Position numbers and translations under genes: made by a program
Shown here: piece after piece, positions 25,897 through 35,174 of the stretch
Layout: each line of letters begins with the position of its first letter
Position numbering within the stretch: the stretch's first letter is position 1
The notes under the pieces: model-generated
What the model was told of the DNA's origin: nothing
Database searches by the model: none
The model's input: the letters and a program-made list of their open reading frames with translations, nothing else
Assembly (NCBI RefSeq): GCF_015841355.1
Contig: NZ_CP064908.1
Coordinates: 1,984,001-2,048,000 of the forward strand
Direction: 5' to 3'
DNA length: 64,000 bases
DNA from: Synechococcus sp. CBW1107
GTDB lineage: Bacteria > Cyanobacteriota > Cyanobacteriia > PCC-6307 > Cyanobiaceae

Positions 25897-26766
25897 TCAG
25901 CGCGGATGGGTGCGCATCAGCCGCTGCACTTCTCCGGCGTGATAGCTGCTGCGGGTGAGTGGTGAACTGACCACCTGCAGGAACCCCAGGCGCCTTTCCC
26001 CTTCGTGGCGGAAGTGATCGAACCGGTCGGGGGTCACGAACCGCTGAACGGCCAGATGCTTCGCTCCCGGGGAGAGGTACTGACCGATCGTCACGATGTC
26101 CACGTCCTGAGCTCGCAGATCCGCCATCACCTCCAGCACTTCGCTGTCGGTTTCACCCAGGCCCACCATGAGCCCCGATTTGGTGTAGGTCCTTGGCCAG
26201 TCCTGGTGGACCCGGCGCAGAAGCTCCAGGGAGCGCGGGTAGAGGCCCTGAGGCCGAACCTGCCGGTACAGCCGCGGCACCGTTTCGATGTTGTGGTTGA
26301 GCACGTCCGGAGCCCCCGCCATGACGGCGGCCAGGGCGTCCCAGTTCCCGCAGAGATCCGGAATCAGCAGCTCGATCGTTGTGCCGGCGGAGCGACGACG
26401 CACCTCTTCCATGCAGGCCACGAACTGGCTGGCGCCCCCGTCCTCGAGGTCATCGCGGTTCACCGAGGTGATGACCACGTGGGAGAGGCCCATCCGGGCC
26501 ACCGCCTCCCCCAGCCGCTCCGGCTCGCTGGGGTCGAGGGCCCTCACGCTCCTGTCGAAGTCGATGTCGCAGTAGGGACAGGCCCGGGTGCAGCCCGGAC
26601 CCATGATCAGAAAGGTGGCGGTGCCCCCGGCGAAGCATTCGCCGATGTTCGGACAGCTGGCCTCCTGGCAGACGGTGTTGAGCTTCAGGTCCACCAGCAG
26701 GTCGGCCACCGCGCCGATCCGCTCACGCTGCGGCGCCTTGACCCGTAACCAGTCGGGTTTGAGCAT
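25897..26766 (-). CDS. lipA: Lipoyl synthase
   Basis: Radical SAM enzyme that inserts two sulfurs into octanoyl-protein to form lipoate. The product from ATG 26766 is 289 residues, typical for LipA. The auxiliary cluster motif [12 protein letters not shown] and the radical SAM motif CTRACPYC are both complete, followed by [16 protein letters not shown]. An ATG at 26781 would add five residues; the longer frame upstream enters the tRNA-Pro region and is not coding. Cyanobacteria often have two LipA copies. Confidence 0.95.
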   Translation of the reverse strand: MLKPDWLRVKAPQRERIGAVADLLVDLKLNTVCQEASCPNIGECFAGGTATFLIMGPGCTRACPYCDIDFDRSVRALDPSEPERLGEAVARMGLSHVVITSVNRDDLEDGGASQFVACMEEVRRRSAGTTIELLIPDLCGNWDALAAVMAGAPDVLNHNIETVPRLYRQVRPQGLYPRSLELLRRVHQDWPRTYTKSGLMVGLGETDSEVLEVMADLRAQDVDIVTIGQYLSPGAKHLAVQRFVTPDRFDHFRHEGERRLGFLQVVSSPLTRSSYHAGEVQRLMRTHPR

Positions 26767-26865
26767 GGCGTCCGGAGCCATCGCGGCAGGGCTGCTGGAT
26801 CCAGACTTTAGAAACCCCTCTTCCGCCCGGATCAGGCGACGGTCATCCCCTAAAGTCACTTCTGG

Positions 26866-26939
26866 CGGGATGTGGCGCAGCTTGGTAGCGCACTTCGTTC
26901 GGGACGAAGGGGCCGCAGGTTCGAATCCTGTCATCCCGA
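26866..26939 (+). tRNA. tRNA-Pro (anticodon CGG)
   Basis: A 74-nt cloverleaf without encoded CCA. The acceptor stem CGGGATG pairs with CATCCCG at 26932-26938, with A as discriminator. The anticodon stem CTTCG/CGAAG encloses the loop TTCGGGA, giving anticodon CGG, and the T arm reads GCAGGTTCGAATCCTGT. CGG decodes the proline codon CCG, consistent with the high GC of the genome. Confidence 0.95.
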
Positions 26940-26946
26940 TCGCTGA

Positions 26947-26973
26947 GCTCCGGGAGGGATGGCGTCCCGGAGC
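26947..26973. terminator. Hairpin between tRNA-Pro and cobJ
   Basis: A perfect 9-bp stem, GCTCCGGGA at 26947-26955 and TCCCGGAGC at 26965-26973, has a 9-nt loop. It sits between the end of tRNA-Pro and the end of the convergent cobJ gene, the expected place for a bidirectional terminator. No T-run follows on either strand, so an intrinsic terminator is not proved. Confidence 0.5.
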
Positions 26974-26976
26974 CCT

Positions 26977-28776
26977 TCAGCACAGTTCGGCGCCCGGGTA
27001 GCCCCGTGGCGTCACCATCATCCCGTCCTGACGGCGGGAGGTGCTGTTGCCCACCAGCACAAGGCTGAGCATGTCCACCTGATCCAGGGGCAGGTCCCCG
27101 AGGCTGTGCAGGTGCACACTCTCCTCAGCCCGTCCCAGCTGGCGTGCCAGCACCACGGGGGTTTCGGCGCTGCGCCCCTCCAGCAGCAGTTCCCTGGCCC
27201 GGCCCAGCTGCCAGTCGCGCCCCAGCGAGCGGGGGTTGTAGAGCGCCACAACGAAATCCCCGCTGGCGGCCGCCCGCAGTCGTTTCTCGATCGTCGCCCA
27301 GGGGGTGAGCCGGTCGCTCAGGCTGATCGTGCAGAAATCGTGCATCAGCGGCGCCCCGGCCCGCGCTGCAGCCACCTGCAGGGCCGAGAGGCCCGGATGC
27401 ACGCTGAACGCGGGTCTCTCCGCAGGCGCCCGCTCCAGCCAGAGCTCCAGGGCCAGCCCGGCCATGCCGTAGATGCCGCTGTCACCTGACGACACCAGGG
27501 CCACGCTCAGGCCGGCATCGGCCAGCTCCAGGGCGAGCCGGCAGCGGTCCCGCTCTTCGGTCAGCCTTCCGTCGCGGCGCAGCTGGTCGGGTCGCCGCAG
27601 GGGCTCCAGCAGGTCCAGGTAGAGGCTGTAGCCCACCCAGACGGTGCTCTCGGCCAGGGCGAGGCGAGCTTCAGGGGTGAGCAGATCCAGCCGGCCGGGG
27701 CCGCTGCCCACCAGATGGATCCGTCCCCGCTGCGGGGCCCACTGCCCTCCCGCCTGGGCCACCGCCAGGGTGGCGGCTCCCCGTTCCCCAGGCCGGGCCC
27801 GCTCGATGCGCTTCTCCAGCAGCAGGTCCGGCTGGGGGGAGGAGGCCAGCAGAGCGGCCGCTTCAGCCACGCTGGCGGTGCCCATTTCCCGGAGCACCGC
27901 CTCGGACGGGCTGGGCACCGGCACCACCGCCAGGGCTTCGGCACTGAACAGACGCAGCGGCCACTGATGGCGGCGGGCCAGCTCCAGCAGTGCCGGCTCA
28001 TCGCCCTTGCGGTCGATGCTCGCCAGCCCGGCGACAGCTTCAGAAGCCAGCTGGGTGCCATCGAGGGCCTGCTCCAGCAGTCGCTCCAACAGGCTGAGGC
28101 TGGTGTCGCGCTCGCAGCCGAGGCCCAGCCAGAGGCTGGGGGGATGCCAGCGGCAGCCGGGACCCCTGCGTGGGCTGATCACCAGCTGCATGGACGCTCT
28201 CTCTGCGGACGTGTGTTCCTCGGCCGGTTCTGCTGCGGGCAGCAGCAGCGTTGCGGCGGCCTGCAGCCCCTGCCAGTCGCTGCAACCGCTCTCCTGCCGC
28301 ACGGCGATCAGCTCGCCCCGGGCCGCGGCTTTCATCAGCGCGCTCCAGTCGCCCAGGCCCCTGCGCCAGCCCCAGGCCAGCCCGAAGCTGTCGAGGGCCA
28401 GGCTGCCGCCACCACTGCTGGCGCCCGTGAGCACCGCTTCGCCCCCCAGCAGGGCGGCCACCCTCTGGCTGAGCTGCTCGGCCCCGGCCCCATGCCCCCC
28501 CAGCAGGGGGATGGCGAAACGCCCCTGGGGATCCACCACCACCACCGCAGGGTCGTGCTCCTTGCCCTGGAGCAGCGGGGCCACCAGCCGGGTCACCGCC
28601 CCGCAGGCCCCCACCACCACAAAGGCCGACGCGCCGCTCCAGTGGCGGCGGAGCAGCTCAGCCGCCCCGGCCCCAGGTTCTGCACGGGCCATCAGCAGCC
28701 CGCCCTGATCCAGGCGCTCGAGCACGGGGGCACCGGCCCTGCTCAGGGCCAGTCCCCAACAGATGGAATCACTCAT
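26977..28776 (-). CDS. cobJ: Fused CbiG / precorrin-3B C17-methyltransferase
   Basis: A 599-residue two-domain enzyme of cobalamin synthesis. Residues 1 to about 345 match CbiG (cobalt-precorrin 5A hydrolase type), with the VVGACGAVTRLVAP element. From residue 351 a CobJ/CbiH precorrin methylase begins, with RIHLVGSGPGRLDLLTP, SSGDSGIYGMAGLALE and ALYNPRSLGRDWQ. Fusion of these two steps is known in cyanobacteria. The ATG at 28776 overlaps the stop of the upstream gene (28773-28775), so the two are coupled. It acts on the corrin ring during aerobic or anaerobic B12 or pseudo-B12 synthesis. Confidence 0.93.
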   Translation of the reverse strand: MSDSICWGLALSRAGAPVLERLDQGGLLMARAEPGAGAAELLRRHWSGASAFVVVGACGAVTRLVAPLLQGKEHDPAVVVVDPQGRFAIPLLGGHGAGAEQLSQRVAALLGGEAVLTGASSGGGSLALDSFGLAWGWRRGLGDWSALMKAAARGELIAVRQESGCSDWQGLQAAATLLLPAAEPAEEHTSAERASMQLVISPRRGPGCRWHPPSLWLGLGCERDTSLSLLERLLEQALDGTQLASEAVAGLASIDRKGDEPALLELARRHQWPLRLFSAEALAVVPVPSPSEAVLREMGTASVAEAAALLASSPQPDLLLEKRIERARPGERGAATLAVAQAGGQWAPQRGRIHLVGSGPGRLDLLTPEARLALAESTVWVGYSLYLDLLEPLRRPDQLRRDGRLTEERDRCRLALELADAGLSVALVSSGDSGIYGMAGLALELWLERAPAERPAFSVHPGLSALQVAAARAGAPLMHDFCTISLSDRLTPWATIEKRLRAAASGDFVVALYNPRSLGRDWQLGRARELLLEGRSAETPVVLARQLGRAEESVHLHSLGDLPLDQVDMLSLVLVGNSTSRRQDGMMVTPRGYPGAELC

Positions 28777-30104
28777 CCCCCGAACCTGGCACGCAGCCGC
28801 TCCTGCGCCGAGGTCTCCGCTTCCGAGGCCATCTCGGGCTCGGCCACCGACTCCCCTGAGGACTCCTCCGAGGAGGCCTCCTCAGGGGATGGGCCCGGGG
28901 GCGGTTCCGCGACGGTCGGCTGTTCCGTGGATTCAGGCGTGGTCAGAGGCTCTGGTGAATCAGAAACGTCCGGCGGATCCGCCGGATCCTTCGTGACGGG
29001 CTCCTCCTCCAGGGTGCCGGCGTCGTCCGAGGGTTCTGGTTCGGTTGGCGCCTCTTCAGTCGGTCGCTCAGTGTTGGCAGCTTCCGGTGGCCCGGGGGCT
29101 GGAGATCTCTCGCGGGTCGCGTCCTCATCCCTGAGATCCTGCTCCGTCCGGGGTTCCGGTTCAGGAGAAGGCTCGCCTGGCCGCTCCCCCAGCAGACGCT
29201 CCAGATCCTCCGCAGAGAGGGCTGCCGTCTGCCAGGGACGGGGGGCTTCAGGCCGAATGTCCAGGTTCTGAACCAGGCTGTTGAAAGGTGGATTCAACGG
29301 TTCCCCCAACCCGTCGAGGAGTTCCAGCTGCAGTGGGTTGCTGCCGGAGCGCAGACCGGAGAGCCACAGCGGTTCCTGCCGGTCCACCTGGAAACTGTCT
29401 CCATTGAGGGTGACCCGCAGCCGCCAGTGCGACCCGTCCCCGTCGAGGCGCTGCAGCGGCGCGTCAATCAGCAGCCAGTCGATCAGGACGGGTTCGTGAT
29501 GGATCAGGTCGGTGGGGGTGCTGCTCACCAGCTGGGGGCTCCCCCGCCGGGGTTGGCTGAGGGGGTTGGCGGCCAGGCCGTGGAGGCGGATCTGGACGGC
29601 GGCGCCGGGATCCTTCACCGCTTCACCCCAGGGGCGGGCCGCATAGACCGTCAGGCGATGACTGCCCGGCCTGAGGGGATCCATGGCCAGGCTCAGCCTG
29701 TTGTCCTTAGTAAGAGGCGTCGTGGCGACCTCGGGACCCAGACGCAGGGGTTCCCGGTCATCGAGCTGCACCACCAGGTGGGCGCCGAGCCCCAGGGAGC
29801 CGGCATCGGCCAATGGCCAGTCGTCGACGGCCAGCTCCAGCGACCAGGGGGCGAGAGGGAGCACGGAGTCGTCGGCTGGAGCCAGGATGCGCAGCCGGGG
29901 CTGATGCTCCGCCAGGCGCAGGCGCAGGGCCTGACTGCCCTTGGGTGGGGGCACTTCCCTCAGTCGTCCGGAGCTGGCCGGACCGGTGCTGGTGATCTGC
30001 GGCTCCTGGGGACGTGGCCGCAGACTCCAGCCACCACTCAGCAACACGACCAGGCAGAGCAGCACCGCTCCCAGGCCTCGAAGCCCCGCCGCCAGCATGC
30101 GCAT
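28773..30104 (-). CDS. Membrane-anchored acidic protein, unknown
   Basis: A 443-residue protein with one N-terminal hydrophobic segment (about residues 5-27), a folded middle part (about 65-290) rich in beta-type sequence and with the look of Ig-like or carbohydrate-associated domains, and a C-terminal tail (about 300-435) of Pro, Glu, Ser and Thr. The tail is very acidic and probably disordered. I recognise no family. It lies between cobJ and psaA and overlaps cobJ by 3 bp. A periplasmic or thylakoid-lumen location is inferred from the anchor. Confidence 0.75.
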   Translation of the reverse strand: MRMLAAGLRGLGAVLLCLVVLLSGGWSLRPRPQEPQITSTGPASSGRLREVPPPKGSQALRLRLAEHQPRLRILAPADDSVLPLAPWSLELAVDDWPLADAGSLGLGAHLVVQLDDREPLRLGPEVATTPLTKDNRLSLAMDPLRPGSHRLTVYAARPWGEAVKDPGAAVQIRLHGLAANPLSQPRRGSPQLVSSTPTDLIHHEPVLIDWLLIDAPLQRLDGDGSHWRLRVTLNGDSFQVDRQEPLWLSGLRSGSNPLQLELLDGLGEPLNPPFNSLVQNLDIRPEAPRPWQTAALSAEDLERLLGERPGEPSPEPEPRTEQDLRDEDATRERSPAPGPPEAANTERPTEEAPTEPEPSDDAGTLEEEPVTKDPADPPDVSDSPEPLTTPESTEQPTVAEPPPGPSPEEASSEESSGESVAEPEMASEAETSAQERLRARFGG

Positions 30105-30558
30105 CGCTCCTGATCGATGTCGGCCCCAGGCTCAGGTGCCGGGACCCATGGGGACAGTTTGCCCAGCGGGCTTCGGGTCCGTAAAAAATGATGCTGAATG
30201 TATCCCCAAATCCTTCGGGAATTGGATAAAGAAAGTGCAGCATCGCGCTGCCGATGAGTGATAGGGAGCTTGGGGCAGAGCCCTGTTCCAGACAGGGGTG
30301 GTGCCGGATTGAACCTTTGTTACTTACCCCCCAGAGGGCTTGAAACTCGCCCTTATACTTCCGCCAGCGGTCCCCTCATCGGGGCCCCAGCTCCAGTGCT
30401 GGCAGCGGCTTTCGGCCTTTTTCGAAGCCACTCCGCACTGGTGCCCATGGTTCCAAGGGCCTCGGCCCGCGGAACCGTGAGGCCCACCGGCCTGGCCTTT
30501 CGGCCCGGTCCGGAGGGGTGGACCTCCACCTCGACTCCGTCCCTCGAGGAACGTCTCG
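30105..30558 (+). promoter_or_regulatory. psaA upstream region and 5' leader
   Basis: The 454-bp gap between the divergent unknown gene and psaA holds no gene. The part near 30180-30245 is AT-rich (for example GTAAAAAATGATGC), and a TATACT at 30354-30359 is a candidate -10, without a clear -35 at the usual spacing. A GC-rich leader of about 200 nt would follow, with inverted repeats such as GGTGGACCTCCACC at 30517-30530. Light-dependent control of psaAB is established in cyanobacteria; which element does it here is unknown. Confidence 0.6.
30517..30530 (+). promoter_or_regulatory. GGTGGA/TCCACC inverted repeat in psaA leader
   Basis: GGTGGA and TCCACC are perfect 6-bp arms around CC. In RNA this could form a hairpin about 30 nt before the psaA ATG, or it could be a protein-binding palindrome in DNA. 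Confidence 0.4.
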
Positions 30559-30559
30559 A
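30544..30559 (+). promoter_or_regulatory. Hairpin over the psaA ribosome-binding site
   Basis: TCGAG (30544-30548) pairs with CTCGA (30555-30559) around GAACGT. The stem takes up part of the GAGGA Shine-Dalgarno sequence (30546-30550) and the A of the psaA ATG. It could tune translation initiation. The stem is only 5 bp. Confidence 0.4.
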
Positions 30560-32862
30560 TGACCATCAGCCCACCAGAGCGTGGGAAAAAGGCGAAGGCC
30601 CAGGTCGACCAGGTGAACAACCCGGCCACCTTCGAACTGTTCGGCAAGCCCGGCCATTTCGACCGCACCCTCGCCAAAGGTCCCAAAACCACCACCTGGG
30701 TTTGGAACCTCCACGCCAACGCTCACGACTTCGACAGCCACACGAGCGATCTCGAAGAGGTCTCCCGGAAGATCTTCAGCGCTCACTTCGGCCACCTGGC
30801 CGTCATCTTCATCTGGCTGAGCGGCGCCTTCTACCACGGTGCCCGCTTCTCCAACTACACCGGCTGGCTGGCCGACCCCCTGCACGTCAAACCCAGTGCC
30901 CAGGTGGTCTGGCCCATCTTCGGCCAGGAAATTCTCAACGGCGATGTGGGTGCCGGCTTCCACGGCATCCAGATCACCTCAGGCCTCTTCCATGTCTGGA
31001 GAGCCTGGGGCTTCACCAGTGAGTTCCAGCTGCTCTGCACCGCCATCGGTGCCCTGGTGATGGCTGGCCTGATGCTGAATGCCGGCGTCTTCCACTATCA
31101 CAAGGCAGCTCCCAAGCTCGAGTGGTTCCAGAACGTTGAGTCCATGCTCAACCACCACCTGGCTGGCCTCCTCGGCCTGGGCTCCCTCTCCTGGACCGGG
31201 CACCTGCTGCACGTGTCCCTGCCCACCACTCAGTTGATGGATGCCATCGACGCCGGCAAGCCGCTGGTGCTCGACGGCAAGACCATCGCTTCGGTGGCGG
31301 ACATCCCCCTGCCCCATGAATTCCTGAACCTGGATCTGCTGACCCAGTTGTTCCCTGGATTCGGAGCGGGTCTCTCAGCCTTCTTCACCGGCAACTGGGC
31401 CGCCTACAGCGACTTCCTCACCTTCAAGGGTGGGCTGAATCCTGTCACCGGCAGCCTCTGGATGACCGACATCGCCCATCACCACCTGGCGATCGCGGTC
31501 CTGTTCATCGTCGCCGGACATCAATACCGCACCAACTGGGGTATTGGTCACAGCATCAAGGAGATTCTCGAAGGCCAGAAGGGTGATCCCCTGCTGTTCC
31601 CGGCTCCGAAGGGTCACGATGGCCTGTTCGAGTTCATGACCACCTCCTGGCATGCCCAGTTGGCCGTGAACCTGGCGTTGCTCGGTTCGCTGAGCATCAT
31701 TGTGGCGCATCACATGTATGCGATGCCGCCCTATCCCTACATCGGTATCGACTACCCAACGCAGCTGTCGATCTTCACGCACCACATGTGGATCGGCGGT
31801 TTCATCATCGTTGGCGCCGGTGCCCACGCGGCCATCGCGCTCATCCGCGATTACGACCCTGCCCAGCATGTTGACAACGTGCTGGATCGGGTCCTCAAAG
31901 CCCGTGATGCCCTGATCAGCCACCTCAACTGGGTGTGCATCTGGCTTGGCTTCCACAGCTTCGGCCTCTACATCCACAACGACACCATGCGTGCCCTGGG
32001 ACGTCCCCAGGACATGTTCAGTGACACCGCCATTCAGCTGAAGCCCGTTTTCGCTCAGTGGATTCAGGGTCTGCACGCCGCTGCAGCCGGTTCCACCGCA
32101 CCGAATGCTCTGGCCGGTGTGAGCGAAGTGTTCAACGGTGCCGTCGTCGCCGTCGGCGGCAAGGTGGCTGCCGGTCCGATCCCCCTGGGAACGGCCGACT
32201 TCATGGTCCACCACATCCACGCCTTCACGATCCACGTCACCGTGCTGATCCTGCTGAAGGGTGTCCTCTACAGCCGCAGTTCCAGGCTGATCCCCGACAA
32301 GGCCAACCTGGGCTTCCGCTTCCCCTGCGACGGCCCCGGCCGTGGCGGTACCTGCCAGGTGTCGGCCTGGGACCACGTGTTCCTCGGCCTCTTCTGGATG
32401 TACAACTCCCTGTCCATCGTGATCTTCCACTTCAGCTGGAAGATGCAGAGCGATGTCTGGGGAACCGTGAATGCGGACGGCAGCGTCCAGCACATCACGA
32501 ATGGGAATTTCGCGCAGAGCGCCATCACCATCAATGGCTGGCTGCGTGATTTCCTCTGGGCTCAGGCCGCACAGGTGATCAACAGCTACGGCTCCTCCTC
32601 CAGTGCTTACGGCCTGATGTTCCTCGGCGCCCACTTCGTCTGGGCCTTCAGCCTGATGTTCCTCTTCAGTGGCCGCGGTTACTGGCAGGAGCTCATCGAG
32701 TCCATTGTCTGGGCTCACAACAAGCTGAAGGTGGCACCCGCCATCCAGCCCCGTGCGCTGAGCATCACCCAGGGCCGTGCCGTAGGCGTTGCCCACTATC
32801 TGCTGGGAGGTATCGCTACCACCTGGTCCTTTTTCCTGGCCCGACTCGTCGCGGTCGGCTGA
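30559..32862 (+). CDS. psaA: Photosystem I P700 apoprotein A1
   Basis: Core reaction-centre subunit of PSI in the thylakoid membrane, binding P700, antenna chlorophylls, phylloquinone and half of the Fx cluster. The 767-residue product is full length, with eleven expected transmembrane helices and many His ligands. The Fx motif [12 protein letters not shown] carries both cysteines. The start [14 protein letters not shown] is standard for cyanobacterial PsaA, with GAGGA 8 nt upstream. psaB follows after 21 bp. Confidence 0.99.
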   Translation: MTISPPERGKKAKAQVDQVNNPATFELFGKPGHFDRTLAKGPKTTTWVWNLHANAHDFDSHTSDLEEVSRKIFSAHFGHLAVIFIWLSGAFYHGARFSNYTGWLADPLHVKPSAQVVWPIFGQEILNGDVGAGFHGIQITSGLFHVWRAWGFTSEFQLLCTAIGALVMAGLMLNAGVFHYHKAAPKLEWFQNVESMLNHHLAGLLGLGSLSWTGHLLHVSLPTTQLMDAIDAGKPLVLDGKTIASVADIPLPHEFLNLDLLTQLFPGFGAGLSAFFTGNWAAYSDFLTFKGGLNPVTGSLWMTDIAHHHLAIAVLFIVAGHQYRTNWGIGHSIKEILEGQKGDPLLFPAPKGHDGLFEFMTTSWHAQLAVNLALLGSLSIIVAHHMYAMPPYPYIGIDYPTQLSIFTHHMWIGGFIIVGAGAHAAIALIRDYDPAQHVDNVLDRVLKARDALISHLNWVCIWLGFHSFGLYIHNDTMRALGRPQDMFSDTAIQLKPVFAQWIQGLHAAAAGSTAPNALAGVSEVFNGAVVAVGGKVAAGPIPLGTADFMVHHIHAFTIHVTVLILLKGVLYSRSSRLIPDKANLGFRFPCDGPGRGGTCQVSAWDHVFLGLFWMYNSLSIVIFHFSWKMQSDVWGTVNADGSVQHITNGNFAQSAITINGWLRDFLWAQAAQVINSYGSSSSAYGLMFLGAHFVWAFSLMFLFSGRGYWQELIESIVWAHNKLKVAPAIQPRALSITQGRAVGVAHYLLGGIATTWSFFLARLVAVG

Positions 32863-32883
32863 CCTCACACCTGACCTTTCCCA

Positions 32884-35103
32884 ATGGCAACGAAATTTCC
32901 TTCGTTCAGCCAGGGTCTGGCACAGGACCCGACAACCCGCCGTATCTGGTACGGCATCGCCACGGCTCACGACTTCGAGAGCCACGACGGAATGACGGAG
33001 GAGAAGCTTTACCAAAAGCTCTTCTCCACTCACTTCGGTCATCTGGCGATCATCGGCCTCTGGGTTTCGGGCAACCTGTTCCATATCGCCTGGCAGGGCA
33101 ACTTCGAACAGTGGGTCGCCGATCCACTGCACGTCCGTCCCATCGCTCACGCGATCTGGGATCCGCACTTCGGCCAGGGGGCCATCACCGCCTTCACCCA
33201 GGCGGGAGCCACCTCCCCGGTCAACATTGCGTATTCCGGTCTGTACCACTGGTGGTACACCATCGGCATGAAGACCAACGCCGAGCTGTATCAGGGTTCC
33301 ATCTTCATGATGATCCTGTCGGCCTGGGCGCTGTTCGCCGGTTGGCTCCACCTTCAGCCCAGGTTCCGGCCTTCCCTGGCCTGGTTCAAGAACGCTGAAT
33401 CACGCCTCAACCACCACCTCGCCGTTCTCTTCGGCTTCAGCTCCATCGCCTGGACCGGTCACCTGGTTCACGTGGCCATTCCTGAAGCCCGCGGTCAGCA
33501 CGTCGGTTGGGACAACTTCCTGAATGTGCTGCCTCACCCGGCCGGTCTGGCTCCGTTCTTCACCGGCAACTGGGGCGTCTACGCCGAGAATCCCGACACC
33601 CTCAACCAGGTGTTCGGCACCTCCGAGGGCTCAGGCACGGCGATCCTCACCTTCCTGGGCGGCTTCCACCCCCAGACCGAGGCGCTCTGGCTGACCGACA
33701 TCGCCCACCACCACCTGGCGATCGGCGTGATCTTCGTGATCGCCGGTCACATGTACCGGACGAATTTCGGGATCGGTCACTCGATCCGCGAAATCCTTGA
33801 GGCCCACAATCCCCCCAAGGGCACCCCGTTCGGCGGTGCACTCGGTGCAGGACACAAGGGTCTCTATGACACCGTCAACAACTCCCTGCACTTCCAGCTG
33901 GGCCTGGCCCTGGCCAGCCTCGGGGTGATCACGAGTCTGGTGGCGCAGCACATGTACGCCTTGCCGTCCTATGCCTTCATCGCGAAGGACTACACGACAC
34001 AGGCTGCTCTGTACACCCACCACCAGTACATCGCCATCTTCCTGATGTGCGGTGCCTTCGCCCACGGTGCGATCTTCTTCATCCGTGACTACGACCCCGA
34101 AGCCAACAAGGACAATGTCCTGGCCCGGATGCTCGAGCACAAGGAAGCGATCATCAGCCACCTGAGCTGGGTCTCCCTGTTCCTCGGTTTCCACACCCTT
34201 GGTCTCTACGTCCACAACGATGTGGTCGTTGCCTTCGGTACTCCCGAGAAGCAGATCCTGGTGGAGCCGGTCTTCGCCCAGTTCGTGCAGGCCGCGAGCG
34301 GCAAGGCCATCTACGGCTTCGACGTTCTGCTCTCCAACCCGGCCAGTGCCGCCAGCCTGGCTTCGGCCAACATCCCTGGCGATCACTTCTGGTTGGATGC
34401 CATCAACGGCAGCACGGATGTGTTCCTGCAGATCGGCCCTGGTGACTTCCTGGTCCACCACGCCATCGCCCTTGGACTGCACACCACCACCTTGATCCTG
34501 GTGAAGGGTGCCCTGGATGCCCGGGGTTCCAAGCTGATGCCCGACAAAAAGGACTTCGGCTATTCCTTCCCCTGCGACGGCCCCGGCCGTGGTGGCACCT
34601 GCGACATCTCAGCCTGGGACGCCTTCTACCTGTCGGTCTTCTGGGCCCTGAACACCGTGGGTTGGGTCACCTTCTACTGGCACTGGAAGCACCTCGCCAT
34701 CTGGCAGGGCAACGTGGCTCAGTTCAACGAATCCAGCACCTACCTGATGGGCTGGTTCCGTGACTACCTCTGGCTGAACAGCTCCCAGCTGATCAACGGG
34801 TACAACCCGTTCGGCTCGAACAACCTGGCCGTCTGGGCCTGGATGTTCCTCTTCGGTCACCTAGTGTGGGCCACCGGTTTCATGTTCCTCATCTCCTGGC
34901 GCGGTTACTGGCAGGAGCTGATTGAAACCATCGTCTGGGCACACCAGCGCACCCCGCTCGCCAACCTGGTTGGCTGGCGCGACAAGCCCGTGGCGCTCTC
35001 GATCGTGCAGGCCCGTGTGGTTGGTCTGGCTCACTTCACCGTGGGCTACATCCTCACCTACGGCGCTTTCCTGATCGCTTCCACCTCAGGCAAATTCGGC
35101 TGA
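32884..35103 (+). CDS. psaB: Photosystem I P700 apoprotein A2
   Basis: The second PSI reaction-centre core subunit, 739 residues, pairing with PsaA around P700 and the Fx cluster. The start [20 protein letters not shown] and the Fx motif [15 protein letters not shown] are typical. It lies 21 bp after psaA and ends before a strong intrinsic terminator, so psaAB form a two-gene operon. The two proteins share the same helix plan and show the expected paralogy to each other. Confidence 0.99.
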   Translation: MATKFPSFSQGLAQDPTTRRIWYGIATAHDFESHDGMTEEKLYQKLFSTHFGHLAIIGLWVSGNLFHIAWQGNFEQWVADPLHVRPIAHAIWDPHFGQGAITAFTQAGATSPVNIAYSGLYHWWYTIGMKTNAELYQGSIFMMILSAWALFAGWLHLQPRFRPSLAWFKNAESRLNHHLAVLFGFSSIAWTGHLVHVAIPEARGQHVGWDNFLNVLPHPAGLAPFFTGNWGVYAENPDTLNQVFGTSEGSGTAILTFLGGFHPQTEALWLTDIAHHHLAIGVIFVIAGHMYRTNFGIGHSIREILEAHNPPKGTPFGGALGAGHKGLYDTVNNSLHFQLGLALASLGVITSLVAQHMYALPSYAFIAKDYTTQAALYTHHQYIAIFLMCGAFAHGAIFFIRDYDPEANKDNVLARMLEHKEAIISHLSWVSLFLGFHTLGLYVHNDVVVAFGTPEKQILVEPVFAQFVQAASGKAIYGFDVLLSNPASAASLASANIPGDHFWLDAINGSTDVFLQIGPGDFLVHHAIALGLHTTTLILVKGALDARGSKLMPDKKDFGYSFPCDGPGRGGTCDISAWDAFYLSVFWALNTVGWVTFYWHWKHLAIWQGNVAQFNESSTYLMGWFRDYLWLNSSQLINGYNPFGSNNLAVWAWMFLFGHLVWATGFMFLISWRGYWQELIETIVWAHQRTPLANLVGWRDKPVALSIVQARVVGLAHFTVGYILTYGAFLIASTSGKFG

Positions 35104-35147
35104 TCCCAGCGATCAACCACCCCGAGGGACGCACCTCAAACAACCAG

Positions 35148-35174
35148 CCCCCGGAGCTTCTCCGGGGGTTTTTT
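35148..35174 (+). terminator. psaAB intrinsic terminator
   Basis: A perfect 9-bp stem, CCCCCGGAG at 35148-35156 and CTCCGGGGG at 35160-35168, has a 3-nt CTT loop and is followed by six T residues. It lies 44 bp after psaB. The last T is part of the stop codon of the convergent RND gene (35174-35176), so the hairpin may also act at that gene's end. Confidence 0.93.

Noticed and set aside
26782-26934. N-terminal extension of LipA
   Set aside because: It runs antisense into tRNA-Pro and LipA homology starts near the ATG at 26766.
30354-30359. Firm sigma-70 promoter for psaA at TATACT
   Set aside because: No good -35 hexamer lies 16-18 bp upstream, so it is mentioned only as a candidate.
31375-33351. 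658-codon antisense frame over psaA and psaB
   Set aside because: It lies opposite two of the best-known genes in the window. Its sequence is low-complexity Gly/Asp/Val and matches no family that I know.
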